A stretch of 64,000 nt of DNA, taken from Lumnitzera littorea (taxonomy: Eukaryota > Streptophyta > Magnoliopsida > Myrtales > Combretaceae). The translations under genes and the position numbers were made by a program. Location of the stretch: positions 72,668,522-72,732,521 of the forward strand of contig JAMXBB010000011.1 of NCBI GenBank assembly GCA_024138015.1, given 5' to 3'. Positions 1 through 11,600 of the stretch are shown here, in pieces; position 1 is the stretch's first letter; each line of letters opens with the position of its first letter. Under the pieces are notes generated by a model. It did no database searches. It was not told the DNA's origin and saw nothing but the letters and a program-made list of their open reading frames with translations.

Positions 1-1212
1 AAGTTTAGGTCCGGATAATGGGAGAGTACCTCCTTCCTCATGTAACGTGTGGACTTTGTAGTCAGGGCTTCCATCTCGTCTAGCCACTCTTCGGTCTTCT
101 GATAGTCAGCAATCGCTTTTTTCGCAATGGCATCATTGAGAACCTCCTTGGTCTCCATTTTAGAGATAATCTCCTCCATCTCGAAAACTTTCCTGAGCAG
201 CTCCTAAACATACTGCTCCAATCCAACCTTCAAACCGGCTAGCTCTAACGAGGTAGCTTTAACACCTTCATAGTTAAACTCTTTCATCGCCAGCTCAATT
301 TGTAACCTAGCCGCCGATGCCTTTAACTAAGCATTCTCTTTTTCAAGTCGGGCCTTGGCTTCGTCCTCCTCGTCTAGCCTTTGAGAGAGGTAAACCTTCG
401 TCCTTTGCTCGTCCTCTAGCCAAACCTTTAAGTCGCCGGCCTTCTTAGCATTCTCCCTCTCCCGCTCTGCATCTTTGAGCCTAGCCTTAAGCCTCGCTAC
501 CTGTATAATAGAGCGACACAGGCACCTATTAGCCTTAGCGAATTTTTTCAAGTACTTATTATTAGAAGTCTCTACATCTTGCAAGTACTTCTCATGCTAA
601 CGCAACGCTTCCTAAAAGCCCTTTACCTCTTTTTGGGCGGTATTGGACTTGTTCAGTTGAAGTAGCACTTAGCCATGGTACTACAAATTGAAAACAAAGC
701 CCACCATTAATGCAATGATAAATAAAGCATGCCAACACAGGAGCAACAAAAACTTACCTAACACATCAGTGTGCTTAAATGGCTCGTTATCTAATGGGGT
801 CGTCCTCACCTTCTTAGGAGAGCCCCTCAAGCATATGCTAGTCACTAAAGGTGTAAGACCCCATCAAAGCCTAGTAGCTGAGCATGCGGTACCATAACGT
901 TAGATCGTTGGCACGGACCTCCCACTTCAGCCTAAAGAGGGTCCTGAAGAGCTTCCCCTGGACCCTCTTCATTTCCAACTTGGGGGCTCCCCTCAAGAGC
1001 TCCTCATCTCGAGAAGTGTACGACACTTCCTAGAATGAGTCCAACCCTATCCCCATCAGCTTAAAATTATTGAAGACTTCAAAAGATTTGTCCCCCATGT
1101 CATCGATGCTCTAGTAAGGATGAGCCATAGGCCACTCATTCCACTTCCCCTTGCTTAAAAGCAACCTCACCAAAAGCCTCTGCTTCTTCGCTCCAGGACC
1201 TAGCTCTTTGGC
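1..1212 (-). pseudogene. C-terminal half of a retrotransposon antisense ORF (coiled-coil region), decayed
   Basis: Read on the minus strand this stretch gives a charged, Glu/Lys/Arg-rich coiled-coil (clear between 584 and 327, with runs such as ARLKDAERERENAKKAG) and ends near position 1 with KEVLSHYPDL, a tail I associate with plant proteins carrying a putative gypsy-type transposon domain. In-frame stops interrupt it, for example near 330 and 205. Its N-terminal half lies at 4,267-5,429 on the same strand. The intervening DNA is LTR copy A, so the two halves look like one ORF split by insertion. Family knowledge: Tat-lineage Ty3/gypsy elements often carry such an ORF antisense to gag-pol, between pol and the 3' LTR, and a plus-strand polypurine tract and LTR do follow at 6,228. 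The function of these proteins is unknown. Confidence 0.55.
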
Positions 1213-4200
1213 TATCACGCCCCGAAGTGGCAAAATCGTAACAGCCCTGCCGTGTAAACCATTTTAAGATAGAAGTTGGTCTTATAACCGTTATCCTAGA
1301 CTCGATGTGCACATGGCGTCTACGACTAACCCACTTTGAAGTAAATAGTTTATAATTTAAATAAATCATTTACTTAAGAAAGTAAGAAAATATATATATA
1401 CACTAGAATTCAATTATTACAATTAAAGTTTACAATGTTTCACCGTAATCTATTTCCTAGTTAATACATCATTTAGAAATGAAAAATTCTAAGATAAGAG
1501 CTTAGACCTTAAAAATATATGTTTGTTCTTCAAATGTTTTTTCTCACTCCCCAAAATCCAGCAGTTGCTGGCTTCAGAGTAGCTATAAGTCACTTCTTAG
1601 CTAGCACCTGTAATAATGTTTATCGGGATGTGAGCAACCACAGCTTAGTAAGTTAGAATAGAGGACTTAAAACTATACTACAAACATAAATAAGATTACC
1701 AACCAACTTATTAGGTGCAATGCATGTTCAAGTAAATGCCATCGCACGACGTTGTCCGGCTCGTCGTGAGATTAGAGAAATTGTGCCCGCTCTAATTCGG
1801 GTTGAGGAGTTACCGTTAATGCAACAAATCACAACCAAACCCAAGCTTCTATAATGGAGACATCGTTCCTCTCGTGACTACCTTCGAACCATTGACTTCA
1901 CCCTTACCGCGACATCCTTACCTGTCACTTAGTTCGACTGAAGATGAAGAAGGGATCCATTATACTATCCAGCACTATCCCTTTCGAAAGGGTCGGTCTT
2001 TGGCCAGAGAATTCTAGGTTTCCCCTAATGGGTTGCTATGCAGGTTCGATTTATGTTTACAAGTCATATCTTTGTTAAGTTCAATTTAGGGTAACCAATT
2101 ATTTTATACAAATCACACAATACAAACCAAGCAACAAATAAAAAATCATATCATCAGCTCAGAACAAGCACAATCAAGTACACTTTCAAGCCTCCAAAAT
2201 ACAACACTGTATTAATCCCAACTTACTTGGACTTCTCGCTTACTCACTCGAGGTCCAACTCGCTTAGGCCATTGCCGATCATCCCTATAATACCAACGTT
2301 GTCTCAGTTTTCATATAAATGTTATAGATTAGTTTTTATCCTATAACACTTATTGTTATCTTTAGCTTAGGGTTTAATATGTCCAATTGTCTAGGTTTAA
2401 GGTTAGGTTCAGGTTAGGTTCAGGTTCAGTTTCCGCATCAATTTCTAAATTAGGTTCTAATTTAATTTCTAAGTACTGCTTTATACTCGAACTCTAGAAA
2501 CACATTTCAACCCATAATGTGAAATTAATCACATTACTTCCAAATATCCTAAATACCATAAATACCCCTAGTCAGTATTTAATTCAATCTGGTATACTTA
2601 AATCCTTATTAGTGTACCAAATTTACTCCTAATGTGAGAAATTTTTATATTTTTCATATAAATTCATAAATTTAAGTTTTCTATCAAATTTATTATATAT
2701 CCCTATTATTTATGTAATATCAATTTTTATCCTAATATCTTCTATTTATTATATTTCCAATAATTACATATTATGTATTATCATCTATTATGTACATAAT
2801 ACACATCTAATATTTCTATAACTTTAATTACCATCTCTCAACATCAATTAACATTTCAAAATGTCTAAATTCATCCCAAATCAGATTTGAACCTAATTAC
2901 CCTAAATTACCAAATTAACTTAAAATGTACTATTTTTTCCTATTACTTATTTACTATATAATTATCCTAATAATTACATCTAACACCTTAAATGCTATAA
3001 ATATCATACTTCATTAGATTTCAACATCCTAAAATATATAATTATACATTAAATCAGTAATTACCCATTTAATTACTTAATTAACCCTAAATTACCCATT
3101 TTATACCTCATTTTAAGGTCTAAAAATTATCTAAAATTTTTGAAAATTCATTTTTGAAAAAAGGCTTTGTGACACTGTTTTATATCACCTAAGTAGTCTA
3201 TAAAAAAAAAAATTGGGCTTAAAACTACACTCCTAAAGTCATTTATTTTTAAATCAAAACATACTCGATTTTACATAATTTCTTAAGGACCATATATCAC
3301 GGGACATATTTTTATCAAAATAATATTTTTTTTCTAAAAACTGTATACTAAAATATTCTAGAATAACAAAATTCATAATTTTCTAAGAATATTTACTATT
3401 TTTATAAAATTTCACAAAATTGGGCTGAAAATCAAACTCACCAATTTGGGTAGCTCCAACCACCGTCAGTGGCCATGGGTATGTTAACCCACCTGGGTAC
3501 CGCCACCACCATGTGGTGGTGGTGGCCGTCCACTCCCAGTTACTCGTCGAGTCTAGGTTCTTCTTAGAAGTCCTAACTGCACAGATTTTTGTTAAATTTT
3601 TGTAAAACCCTAATTTACTCTCAATTTCACCTCTCTTTAATTTTCTAAGCTTCCTGATATTCAAAATGAGCTTCTGAAAAATTTGGGGTATTTATAGAAA
3701 TCTTGAGGAATTATTGTACATTAATTTGATTAGATAATTGTCTTATCTTCTTTCAATTTGCCTTTTGTGTTGTTTTAATTTAATTGGCTAATTTTTTTCT
3801 TATTTTCCCCAACTACCACGACCCAAATCTGAATCATTCCTTATTTTGTTTATTTTTCTTTATTTTTTCTTAATTAATTATGAATTTTTTTAATTATTTA
3901 GTATTATTTTAGCACATTTCGCGTATTTTAAGTAATTACGCGTATTTCTACCTACATGTAAATTCATATATAGTACAAATAAATATTCTTAAATATTATT
4001 TAGGTTATTTTATGATTTTTAGTATACATGTAATTTATCTCTAGTAATTCATTAATTATCAGAATGTATTTCCCGTATTTTTGATAAATAACGAGTAATA
4101 TACTTAAAATTTGAAAATTTTATATTCTTTTATTTTATTACTTATTTTCCTAAATTCAAACTTACGAGATCATTTTTACTAATATTTCTACTTTTACTTT

Positions 4201-4266
4201 ATAATTTAAGCTCAATCAGATCCTTCAACCGATCGGAACCCTAAATAGCTAGTTGTAGGGCTTACA
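1213..4266 (-). mobile_element. LTR copy A (about 3.05 kb), probably a solo LTR inserted in the antisense ORF
   Basis: The stretch aligns by eye over nearly its whole length with 56,267-59,140 and, over its 3' half, with 32,053-34,858. Shared blocks include AGTCGTAACA near the left end, the ATCGCACGACGTTGTC block at 1,740 and the GTGGTGG-rich block at 3,500. On the minus strand it starts TGTAAGCCCTACAAC at 4,266. A TATA-like CTATAAATACCCC lies near 3,690. No primer-binding site or coding internal region flanks it. Both flanks read as the same interrupted antisense ORF, which suggests a solo LTR. A convincing 5-bp target duplication was not found. A GGTTAGGTTCA tandem repeat sits at 2,401-2,428 and a GTGG/CCAC palindrome at 3,501-3,526. 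Confidence 0.7.
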
Positions 4267-5429
4267 CCAACTGTCTCGAGAGCCTTAATCTTCTGACTAG
4301 CAACTTAAGGAAGGGTGACCCCTTCCTCAATCTCTTCCTCCCTTACCCTTAGAGGGGAAAGTATCTGTACATTTAGCCCCTCCATTTTGGCACCTTTATT
4401 GCCTATTCAATGAGCTTGGTAAAATGGAACTACACCTAATAGCTCTGCATTTACGAGCTCGTCTCGAATGTCGATGGGAATCACCTGAGGAACAGACCTC
4501 GGTTGTGCCTTACTAGTCTCCCCAAGCCGCGAATTCGACCTTACTGCCTTTCCCTTCAACAAGTCTATCTTGGTTCATGCCTGGCATTAACCTCCTAGCT
4601 CTGCTTCAGTACCATAAAGGCCAGGAACTCTTGGGTTGCCTCGGTGTAACTATGTCTAAGCCCCTTCTCACCCCTAGTTTGAACCATCCTAGTCCACTAT
4701 GTCCAAAAGTCTACCTCCTTGGGCTGTTCAGCCACCACGTATTAGTCCTGCCGACCCTTTATTGAAATCCATAAGGCTATAGAACAACTTTTTTCTCGAG
4801 CACGACTAGAGGTAAGGCAATCCCCCAATGCTCTTCCATATGTAAAAGTTACCGAAAAGCTTAAGAGTAGCTACTACCACCAGGTACTTGCATAGCGCCT
4901 AGAAAGCCTTTAGCACCCTCCACCCATTGGGAAGGACTTGCAACGAGCTACACCAATGGTAGTTGAAGAACTCTTTCTTGAAGCAACTTAGAGGGAGGTG
5001 CTACCCAAACTTCAAGCGCTTCTCAAACACTACGAAGCACCTCCTTCATAGCAGGGCCACCCATTCATCCCTACGCGACAACCTTATCTGCCACTCAAGG
5101 ATCGCCTCGACAATGAAGTTATTCATAATCCAAATGGGTGCAAATGATTTACTCTTGCTTACTTAGACACTAGGCCCTTTGCCCATCTCAAGAGCATCGA
5201 ACAAATCCTTCGGGAGGGCTAGGAGAATATACGCATATACATCCCTAGGGATGGCATTGATGATCCTAGCCTTATCTAACACCTCCATGAGTATCCTTAT
5301 AGGTTCATCAAGTTATGTTAATGATGAGACCTCATCCTCTCCCGTTTAAGCGGGGTCACTCCTTGTAGAATCGAAACAAAAAATATGTAGTGATGAAGAT
5401 GAATCTGTCTTACCTTTATTAGTCAACAT
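4267..5429 (-). pseudogene. N-terminal half of retrotransposon antisense ORF (gypsy-type transposon domain), decayed
   Basis: Minus-strand translation from an ATG at 5,429 gives a protein with several stops. It has recognisable blocks such as INAIPRDVYAYILLALP, EWVALL, FNYHWCSSLQVLPNGWRVLK and ALCKYLVVV. The LQVLPNGWRVLKAF-type block is characteristic of the plant 'putative gypsy type transposon domain' (the region often reading APAQLTPNSWR in relatives). It is interrupted at 4,266 by LTR copy A, and the C-terminal coiled coil resumes at 1,212. A TATA box lies 136 bp upstream of the ATG. Several stop codons make it non-functional here. Assignment to the antisense ORF of a Tat-like element rests on the domain, the orientation opposite to the neighbouring LTR, and its place just before the polypurine tract. 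Confidence 0.6.
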
Positions 5430-5564
5430 GGCTGCAATACTCGAAGAAGGAAGAAAGACCTAGGGAAACTTTTGGAAGAAAGTCTGAAAGTTTGAATGTG
5501 AATGTGGAATTTGTAATGATAGAATAAGAAGATTGTAGAAAAGTGATCTCTCTTTATGATCCTT

Positions 5565-5576
5565 CTATTTATAGGC
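5565..5576 (-). promoter_or_regulatory. TATA box for the antisense ORF
   Basis: The minus strand reads GCCTATAAATAG, a near-ideal plant TATA box, 136 bp upstream of the ORF's ATG at 5,429. No LTR supplies a promoter in this orientation, so it would be the ORF's own promoter. Use as a promoter is inferred. Confidence 0.5.
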
Positions 5577-6227
5577 AAACCGCCTAGGAAGGCGTACAGA
5601 CGATTATAGAGATCCGTATAAGCACGAATCCCTTAAAATGCTGCATAATAGACACATGGAAACCGTTTTGATCGAACAATCCCCTTTAAAAGGCAAAAGG
5701 CATGTAGCTGCATGTTAGTCTGCTACAACACGATACCTATCATGTTGCATTTAATGCATGGAATACAAGTGGGTAAAAATCACATTTCAAAAAAGTTCCT
5801 TCAATAAGAAACTTCTTTAGGGCCCATCCAGCTTCCACCTAGTTGGCAAGATATGGACATGACGCAACTGCGTCTCCTTGGTTCTTGTCGAGCACTATTC
5901 TGACAAACCAGTTCGTAGCCTTAAAGCACCTGCCTAATGAGTTACAAGGGTATCCTACTCTAATACCCCAACCTAAGCTTCACTCAGGTCTTCAACACTT
6001 CGCTTCGGAACAACTATTGACCACTCCTGTTCATCTCGCTTCGGACATTTTCAAATCGAGTACCCACTACTTCGGACACCTCTACCTCAGCCAGCTTCTA
6101 GTCGAGACCTATGTACCCACCATGTTGGCCCCATAGCTCCAAGTTAGACTCCTTTAAGTCGATCGGTCACGCCTAAGTAGTTTACATATCCCTTCTCCTT
6201 GTCTTCACCTCAATAATGAGACTACCA
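5577..6227. other. Non-coding 3' region of the Tat-like element
   Basis: This part lies between the antisense-ORF promoter and the polypurine tract. The 97-codon open frame at 5,843-6,136 shows no recognisable domain and is probably chance in this GC-richer stretch. A 'TCGCTTCGGA' motif recurs near 6,001 and 6,030, typical of LTR-proximal untranslated DNA. Confidence 0.4.
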
Positions 6228-6239
6228 AAGGGGGGCAAG
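6228..6239 (+). other. Polypurine tract of the Tat-like element
   Basis: The purine run AAGGGGGGCAAG directly precedes TGTTGACAAGG, the start of a plus-strand LTR. This is the expected plus-strand DNA primer site and fixes the element's orientation as rightward. Confidence 0.7.
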
Positions 6240-6732
6240 TGTTGACAAGGCACTTTGAATATGGACCCCTCAAGCCTGACCGTATCCAACATGTTTCGTA
6301 GCCTAGGGCTCACCCCTGTAGGCTTAAACCTTAAGCTTGTATGGACTAAGTCTAGTAAGCTTTGTAACGGCTATAATACACAAGATAAAGATGAAACAGC
6401 CACGTCCTCAATAAGTGGGACATATCGGGCATAACAACTCTACTTTCCTACATTTGTGGGAGAAAATCTCTCCCACTAACTAATCTCCAGCTGTTAACTC
6501 CACTCCACTATAAATACTAAGTCACTATCCAACGGTAAACCTCTCTAAACTTTGCATATCAAGCTTATGTACTTACCTACATTACTTCCTACTCTCAAGC
6601 GCCCCACTATTAATTTAAACATTGGAGTGATCACGTTGAACAATCCTCTAGCATTTCCTCACTGTATATTGTTTTACAAGCCCTATACTTACAGAGCCCA
6701 ATCACCTACCGGCAAAAATTTAGAGACAACAC
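6240..6732 (+). mobile_element. 3' LTR of the plus-strand Tat-lineage-like Ty3/gypsy element
   Basis: The LTR begins TGTTGACAAGG immediately after the polypurine tract. It has a TATA box (TATAAATA, 6,509-6,516) and a probable end ...GACAACA at about 6,732. The TGTTGAC start and ACA end fit the Tat/Retand/RIRE2 group. The right border is by eye, and the 5' LTR lies left of the window. Confidence 0.6.
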
Positions 6733-8468
6733 ATCCTTTATGGCTTGATTTGTTACATTTCTCAAATAAAGGTAACATTTGTTAGCTAAAAGGAATAACA
6801 TAGAAAGAATTAATGATGTAAGATAATGGAAGTGAAATAAATTAAGGAAAGGATACAATGCACCAAGTTCTATTGATTAAATAAGAAAACTAATTTAAAC
6901 AAGAATTACACTGGAGCAAGCAAAGATACTCAAGACAAAGTTATCAAGAATTCAAAAAACAATAAAGGAAAACCTTTTTAGTTGTTTCAATCACGACCGA
7001 ATCTCCTCTTTTTCCAAATAACTGTCTCCTTACGATGAACTAAGGAATTAGAGTTGAAACAGTAAGAACCTCGTCACGTGGTCTTAGGTCTTCATGGAAT
7101 AAGAATCACGATGCCAGCACAAATTCTATATTCCTTGATCCAATAAAACACGCTTAGCGCACTTTGTATGATGTAATAACTAATAAACCACTGAAGCTTT
7201 CGTACTTCATTGAAACCTCTATAATTCTTGTTATTCACCACGAATTCATTCCGAAATAATTCACGAACTGTTACCGAAAAAAAAAATAATAATAATTCAC
7301 AAACAAAAATCTCCGATAAATGATGCCAAGCAAATAAAATGTCAAGCCGTCGAGGAAACTTGTACGAAAAGATAATTTGGCATCTTCGCATCACCAGTAA
7401 TTTATATGACCTTATACCATTCGATTTAATTTAGATGGCATCATAGTATGATGAAAGAAAAGGCAAAACATTTCAAAGAGAGTAATTTCTATTCAATATA
7501 TTATCATTCATGTCTATAGTATAACCCTAACTAAAATCGCTATAAATAGAAAAATAAGGCTAAATATAGGCCTTACAATAGAAACGTAACATAACAACTA
7601 TTAGTAAGCTATCTAAAAAGAAAAATAGAAAATGAAACTAATTAATCTAATTAAATCAAGCAAATCTAATAGATTGAATGATATTGATAAAACAATATCT
7701 AGCCTAAAACATATAAAAAAATAATGATCTAAATCAAATAATTGAACATAAAATCTTGATAGATGAAAGGTTTCATCAACTAGACAACACAAGAAAAACA
7801 TGACAGCAGAACCCTCTTATATTATATTTGATGTGTGAATACGGATTTTTGTGATGTAGGCTAGACACATGTGCGCACATTTACACACAGAGAGATTAAG
7901 TCTGTTTATCATTTGACAACTTCGTGTAAGTTACTTTTGGAACTTTGAAATTATATTTATTTCATACCATGAAATCAATTGTTATTTTACCCAATATAAG
8001 GGATAAATTTTTTTAATTTCAGTTCAGTAACTGAAGACCCCATTTGTCTAGTAACTTGATTCTATATGCAAAAAAATAAATAAATAAATAAGAAGAATTA
8101 AATAATACTATAACATAAAAAATATAACAAACAAACGATATCTAAGTGTGGTGGTGTTTTCACTAACTATAAGGGTATCTGCGTTCAAATCCATCGTAGA
8201 TGAAGAAGCTCTATGACAAACTTGTTGTGTTCAGATCCATTAGAAGAAAAGAAAGACTCAACGTGCTTGATAAAACTCCTGTGACTCTCTTTTTCGAGTA
8301 TAAATCTAAAGAAGTGTCATGAAGCAATGCATGTTGAGGAGTAGTACATAATTTTTGGCCTAATCAAGTTGGGCGCTCCATCGTTCGTCAACCTATAATA
8401 CCGTCCATTGAAGTATGATTTATAACAAAATGGTCCTATATGCAATTCTATAAATAAGAAAAGAGATT
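6733..8468. other. AT-rich intergenic DNA, nothing assignable
   Basis: Open frames here are short, AT-driven and domain-free. Between 7,090 and 7,800 the minus-strand frames are Phe/Ile/Leu-rich, as expected from A-rich DNA on the plus strand. No RNA gene or repeat border was recognised. Confidence 0.4.
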
Positions 8469-8641
8469 CAATAGTATTAGTACGTTATGTGAATTAATGA
8501 ATAGTATGTAAATACTAATAAGATTTTAATATATAATATAAAAATATATATTTTTTTAACATATACTAATTATATTTTTATAAAATTGTATTGATATTTA
8601 TACACTACTCATCGATTTATATGACGTATTAATGTTACTAA
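8469..8641. repeat. MITE-like element with ~40-bp terminal inverted repeats, copy 1
   Basis: The left end (GTATTAGTACGTTATGTGAA...) and the reverse complement of the right end (TAACATTAATACGTCATATAAA...) match over about 40 bases with scattered differences. A second copy of the same layout is at 26,381-26,565. The small size, AT-rich core and terminal inverted repeats fit a non-autonomous DNA transposon; the superfamily is not determined. Confidence 0.5.
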
Positions 8642-11600
8642 ATCTTTTTTCAATAAACCTTATTTCTTATATTCATATTGAAAATATAGGACGTTGATAT
8701 AAACAGATAAACTAAGTATCTACTCATCTATTACTCTAACAATTTTTATAATGATGATCAGCCAATATGGACAAATAACGTCAGAGGTGGATCAGTCTAT
8801 AATACCTAGCGGTTTCTAATAACGGGCTCTCTGTTGTTAGATTTTAAAAGTAGCTTTCGTCTGATTTGCCTCTTTATAATTAAAGTTAACTTAAAAAATA
8901 TAGTAAAATATATATCATATATGCATCGATATCGGGCAATAGTATTTTAAGGGCTAGATGGTTTGGAGTGGGTTTCTTCTCCCACGTCGGCAGATGAATG
9001 ATATGGAATAGTTGATGTTTTATTATTATTGTTGTTGTTGTTGAGGCCAAATCCCTACGCCACCGACCTCCTCTCCCCGCGCGCATCTTGGAACTCCTTA
9101 AAGGTGATCTAACTCCAAAAACTTGTCCTCAGCAGGTTAAAGATATATAATTTATTGAAATAGATGATATACATCAATATTATTAAAATCGATGAGGCTT
9201 TTGTAACCATCTTTTTGATATCTTAGCTAAAAAAACAAAAAAATAGAAATTATATAATATTTCATTTATTATCCAACAATTAAAGCATTCATTGACTAGA
9301 CATTGCGTATATTTAAGGACATCATAGTAATTTTAATTCAACAAAAAAGCTGACCGGTGTTTGCTAATGCAACCTCTCCTCCACATTTTCCTTCACCAAA
9401 AATCATACTATCGGATAGATGAGTAGGAACAGATATATTAACTATAAGACTTTTTGGTATTGCCAATGCCAATTTGTGAATGGCACTTTGCTGCTATTTC
9501 AAACTCTTTTTAGTTTTTGTGTGCGTGTCTAAAGAAGAGTCCCATAGATTTTGGAATCAGTTTAATTATCAAATGAGTTATTAATACATGGGGAAATGTA
9601 TTAATATTCCTTGCATTTTGTATTTTAAAATGGCACGCTCATTACAGATATTGCTTCTACTAGTGTGTGTGTATATATATATAATTTACGTAAATAGATG
9701 CAGTAGAACAAAAATAACCAAGAAAAACAAATAAATAAATAAAAAAATAAATAAGGCACGTCACTTGACATATAAGCAAAATATGTGGACTTCATATACA
9801 TGAGAAGGAAATGGATTTCATAGATTTACTTTTAAAAATTTTTCTAAATTTACTAATTACTTGTTAAAATTATCTAGAATTTTAAAATACTCTATGATAT
9901 TATTATAATGTTATTTTCTTTCTTATAATTTTAATTATTGATTATATATAGCGGTACTTTATGGCGATTAAATTTAGAAAAATTGAAGAAAGAGAAGATC
10001 CATATCGGAAGGAGGAAGTGTACGACTTTAAGAACTAGGAAAGGCGATGTAATTTCATACGCATGTTATAAGGACGGCCCACTCACTCAAGATCCGTAAA
10101 AGAAGTGCCTCAAAACATGTAGTTGAATAGGAACCCATCCTCTTCCACAAAACAGGGTGTCTTGAGGATGATATTATATGTATAAGAACTTCCATATTGT
10201 ATGGTTGTCTTTAGCTGTGTTATACACACTCTACAATATGTCCCCATGAAATATGACATGGTTGAACGTTTTAGGGCTTTAGACACCAGATAAGATTCCT
10301 ATCTTGTCTTGCATCAATAAGCACTACGATAGCAGATGGCTGAAGGTATGGTTAATAGAGCAATTTTCCCTCTTTTTTTTTTTTTTTTCCTTTGCATTTT
10401 TTAAGATTGTCATAAGATATTATTTTTTCTAAGATTTTTTATTAATATTATAATAAATTTTTTTACATGTTTTGCTTAATATACTATATCATAATTAATG
10501 TTATTCTATTTTATTTTATCAACTACTTATCACTTTTTATGGAGACTTCTTATACAACCTATACGGTCATGGACTATAATTTTTTTTCTTTTATAGCAAG
10601 CAATTAAAGTATAGAATGTCAATGCATATTTTGCCATCAATTTAAGTTTTTATCATTTATTGAACTTTTTAAAATTTTCAACCAATGATTCGCATGAGGC
10701 TTATGAAATTAAAGGAAAAAAGGAAAGAAAATCTAGTTCTTAACTTGATTATTAATTAGTGTAAATGTAGGAGTTCGTATGTAAAGGTCATGTGTACGGC
10801 ACGTGCGAATCCCGTTACTCATGAGTAAGGGAAATAACTTAATGGTATGTATAGAATGACAAGAGATGAGTGATAGGGAAGAGAGTAGGCGACCTTGGTT
10901 GGCTCTAACAAAATGTGTAATACATAGAAGAATGTGATAGCATTAAACTCCACAATTCATGATGAGTGTGTTTGGTATTCTTCCAATATTTACATGCTTG
11001 ATGGTTAGGGGTGAGAATCTGGCAATATGGCGATATTTATGTAGGATTTTCTTTCGTCCAAACAAGGGAGGGTAAGGAATTAATAAAAGTTGGTTATTTG
11101 TGTCATCCGTCAAATTAAAATGATAATCAATAGCTAATATTAACCCCTTACTTAATAGATCCCAAACAGGCTCCCTCTTTGGACCTTGGCCTAGCATTGG
11201 CCTTATTTAATGTGTAAGCCAAATTGAGAAAAAAAACTGATATTAAGGAGGCTAGTCCAACAGGTCTTATTTTTAAGCCATGCCAAATCTTTCTTAATCA
11301 TCCTAAAATATAAATTGGACTTTTTAAACCCTATCATCTTAAGCAAAAAGAGTCAAATCTAATTTAATACTTAGCTTAAAGATTAAAACCACATTTAACT
11401 TTCTACAATTAGTACATGCCTATAGCTTAGAGGGGTGAAAAGGCTTTTTTCTTTTCTTTTCTTTTTTTTTTTAGAATCTATGTTGTTTTTGCTCAGGATT
11501 GCTATAGTATATTAAGAAAAGGTAATTGCTAAAAATAAATATTATTGAAAGGAGTTAGAGCAGCAAAAGATTAACAAGCACACAATATGAAATTTAGCAT

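Noticed and set aside
2401..2428. Telomere-like GGTTAGGTTCA repeats as an interstitial telomere
   Set aside because: The unit is 11 bp and does not match the plant TTTAGGG repeat; it is a short tandem repeat inside an LTR.
3383..3664. 93-codon minus-strand frame in LTR copy A
   Set aside because: It lies within the LTR's transcribed region, is GTGG-repeat derived (Thr/Trp run), and is not maintained in copy C.
5843..6136. 97-codon plus-strand frame before the Tat-like polypurine tract
   Set aside because: No recognisable domain; better explained as the GC-richer untranslated 3' region.
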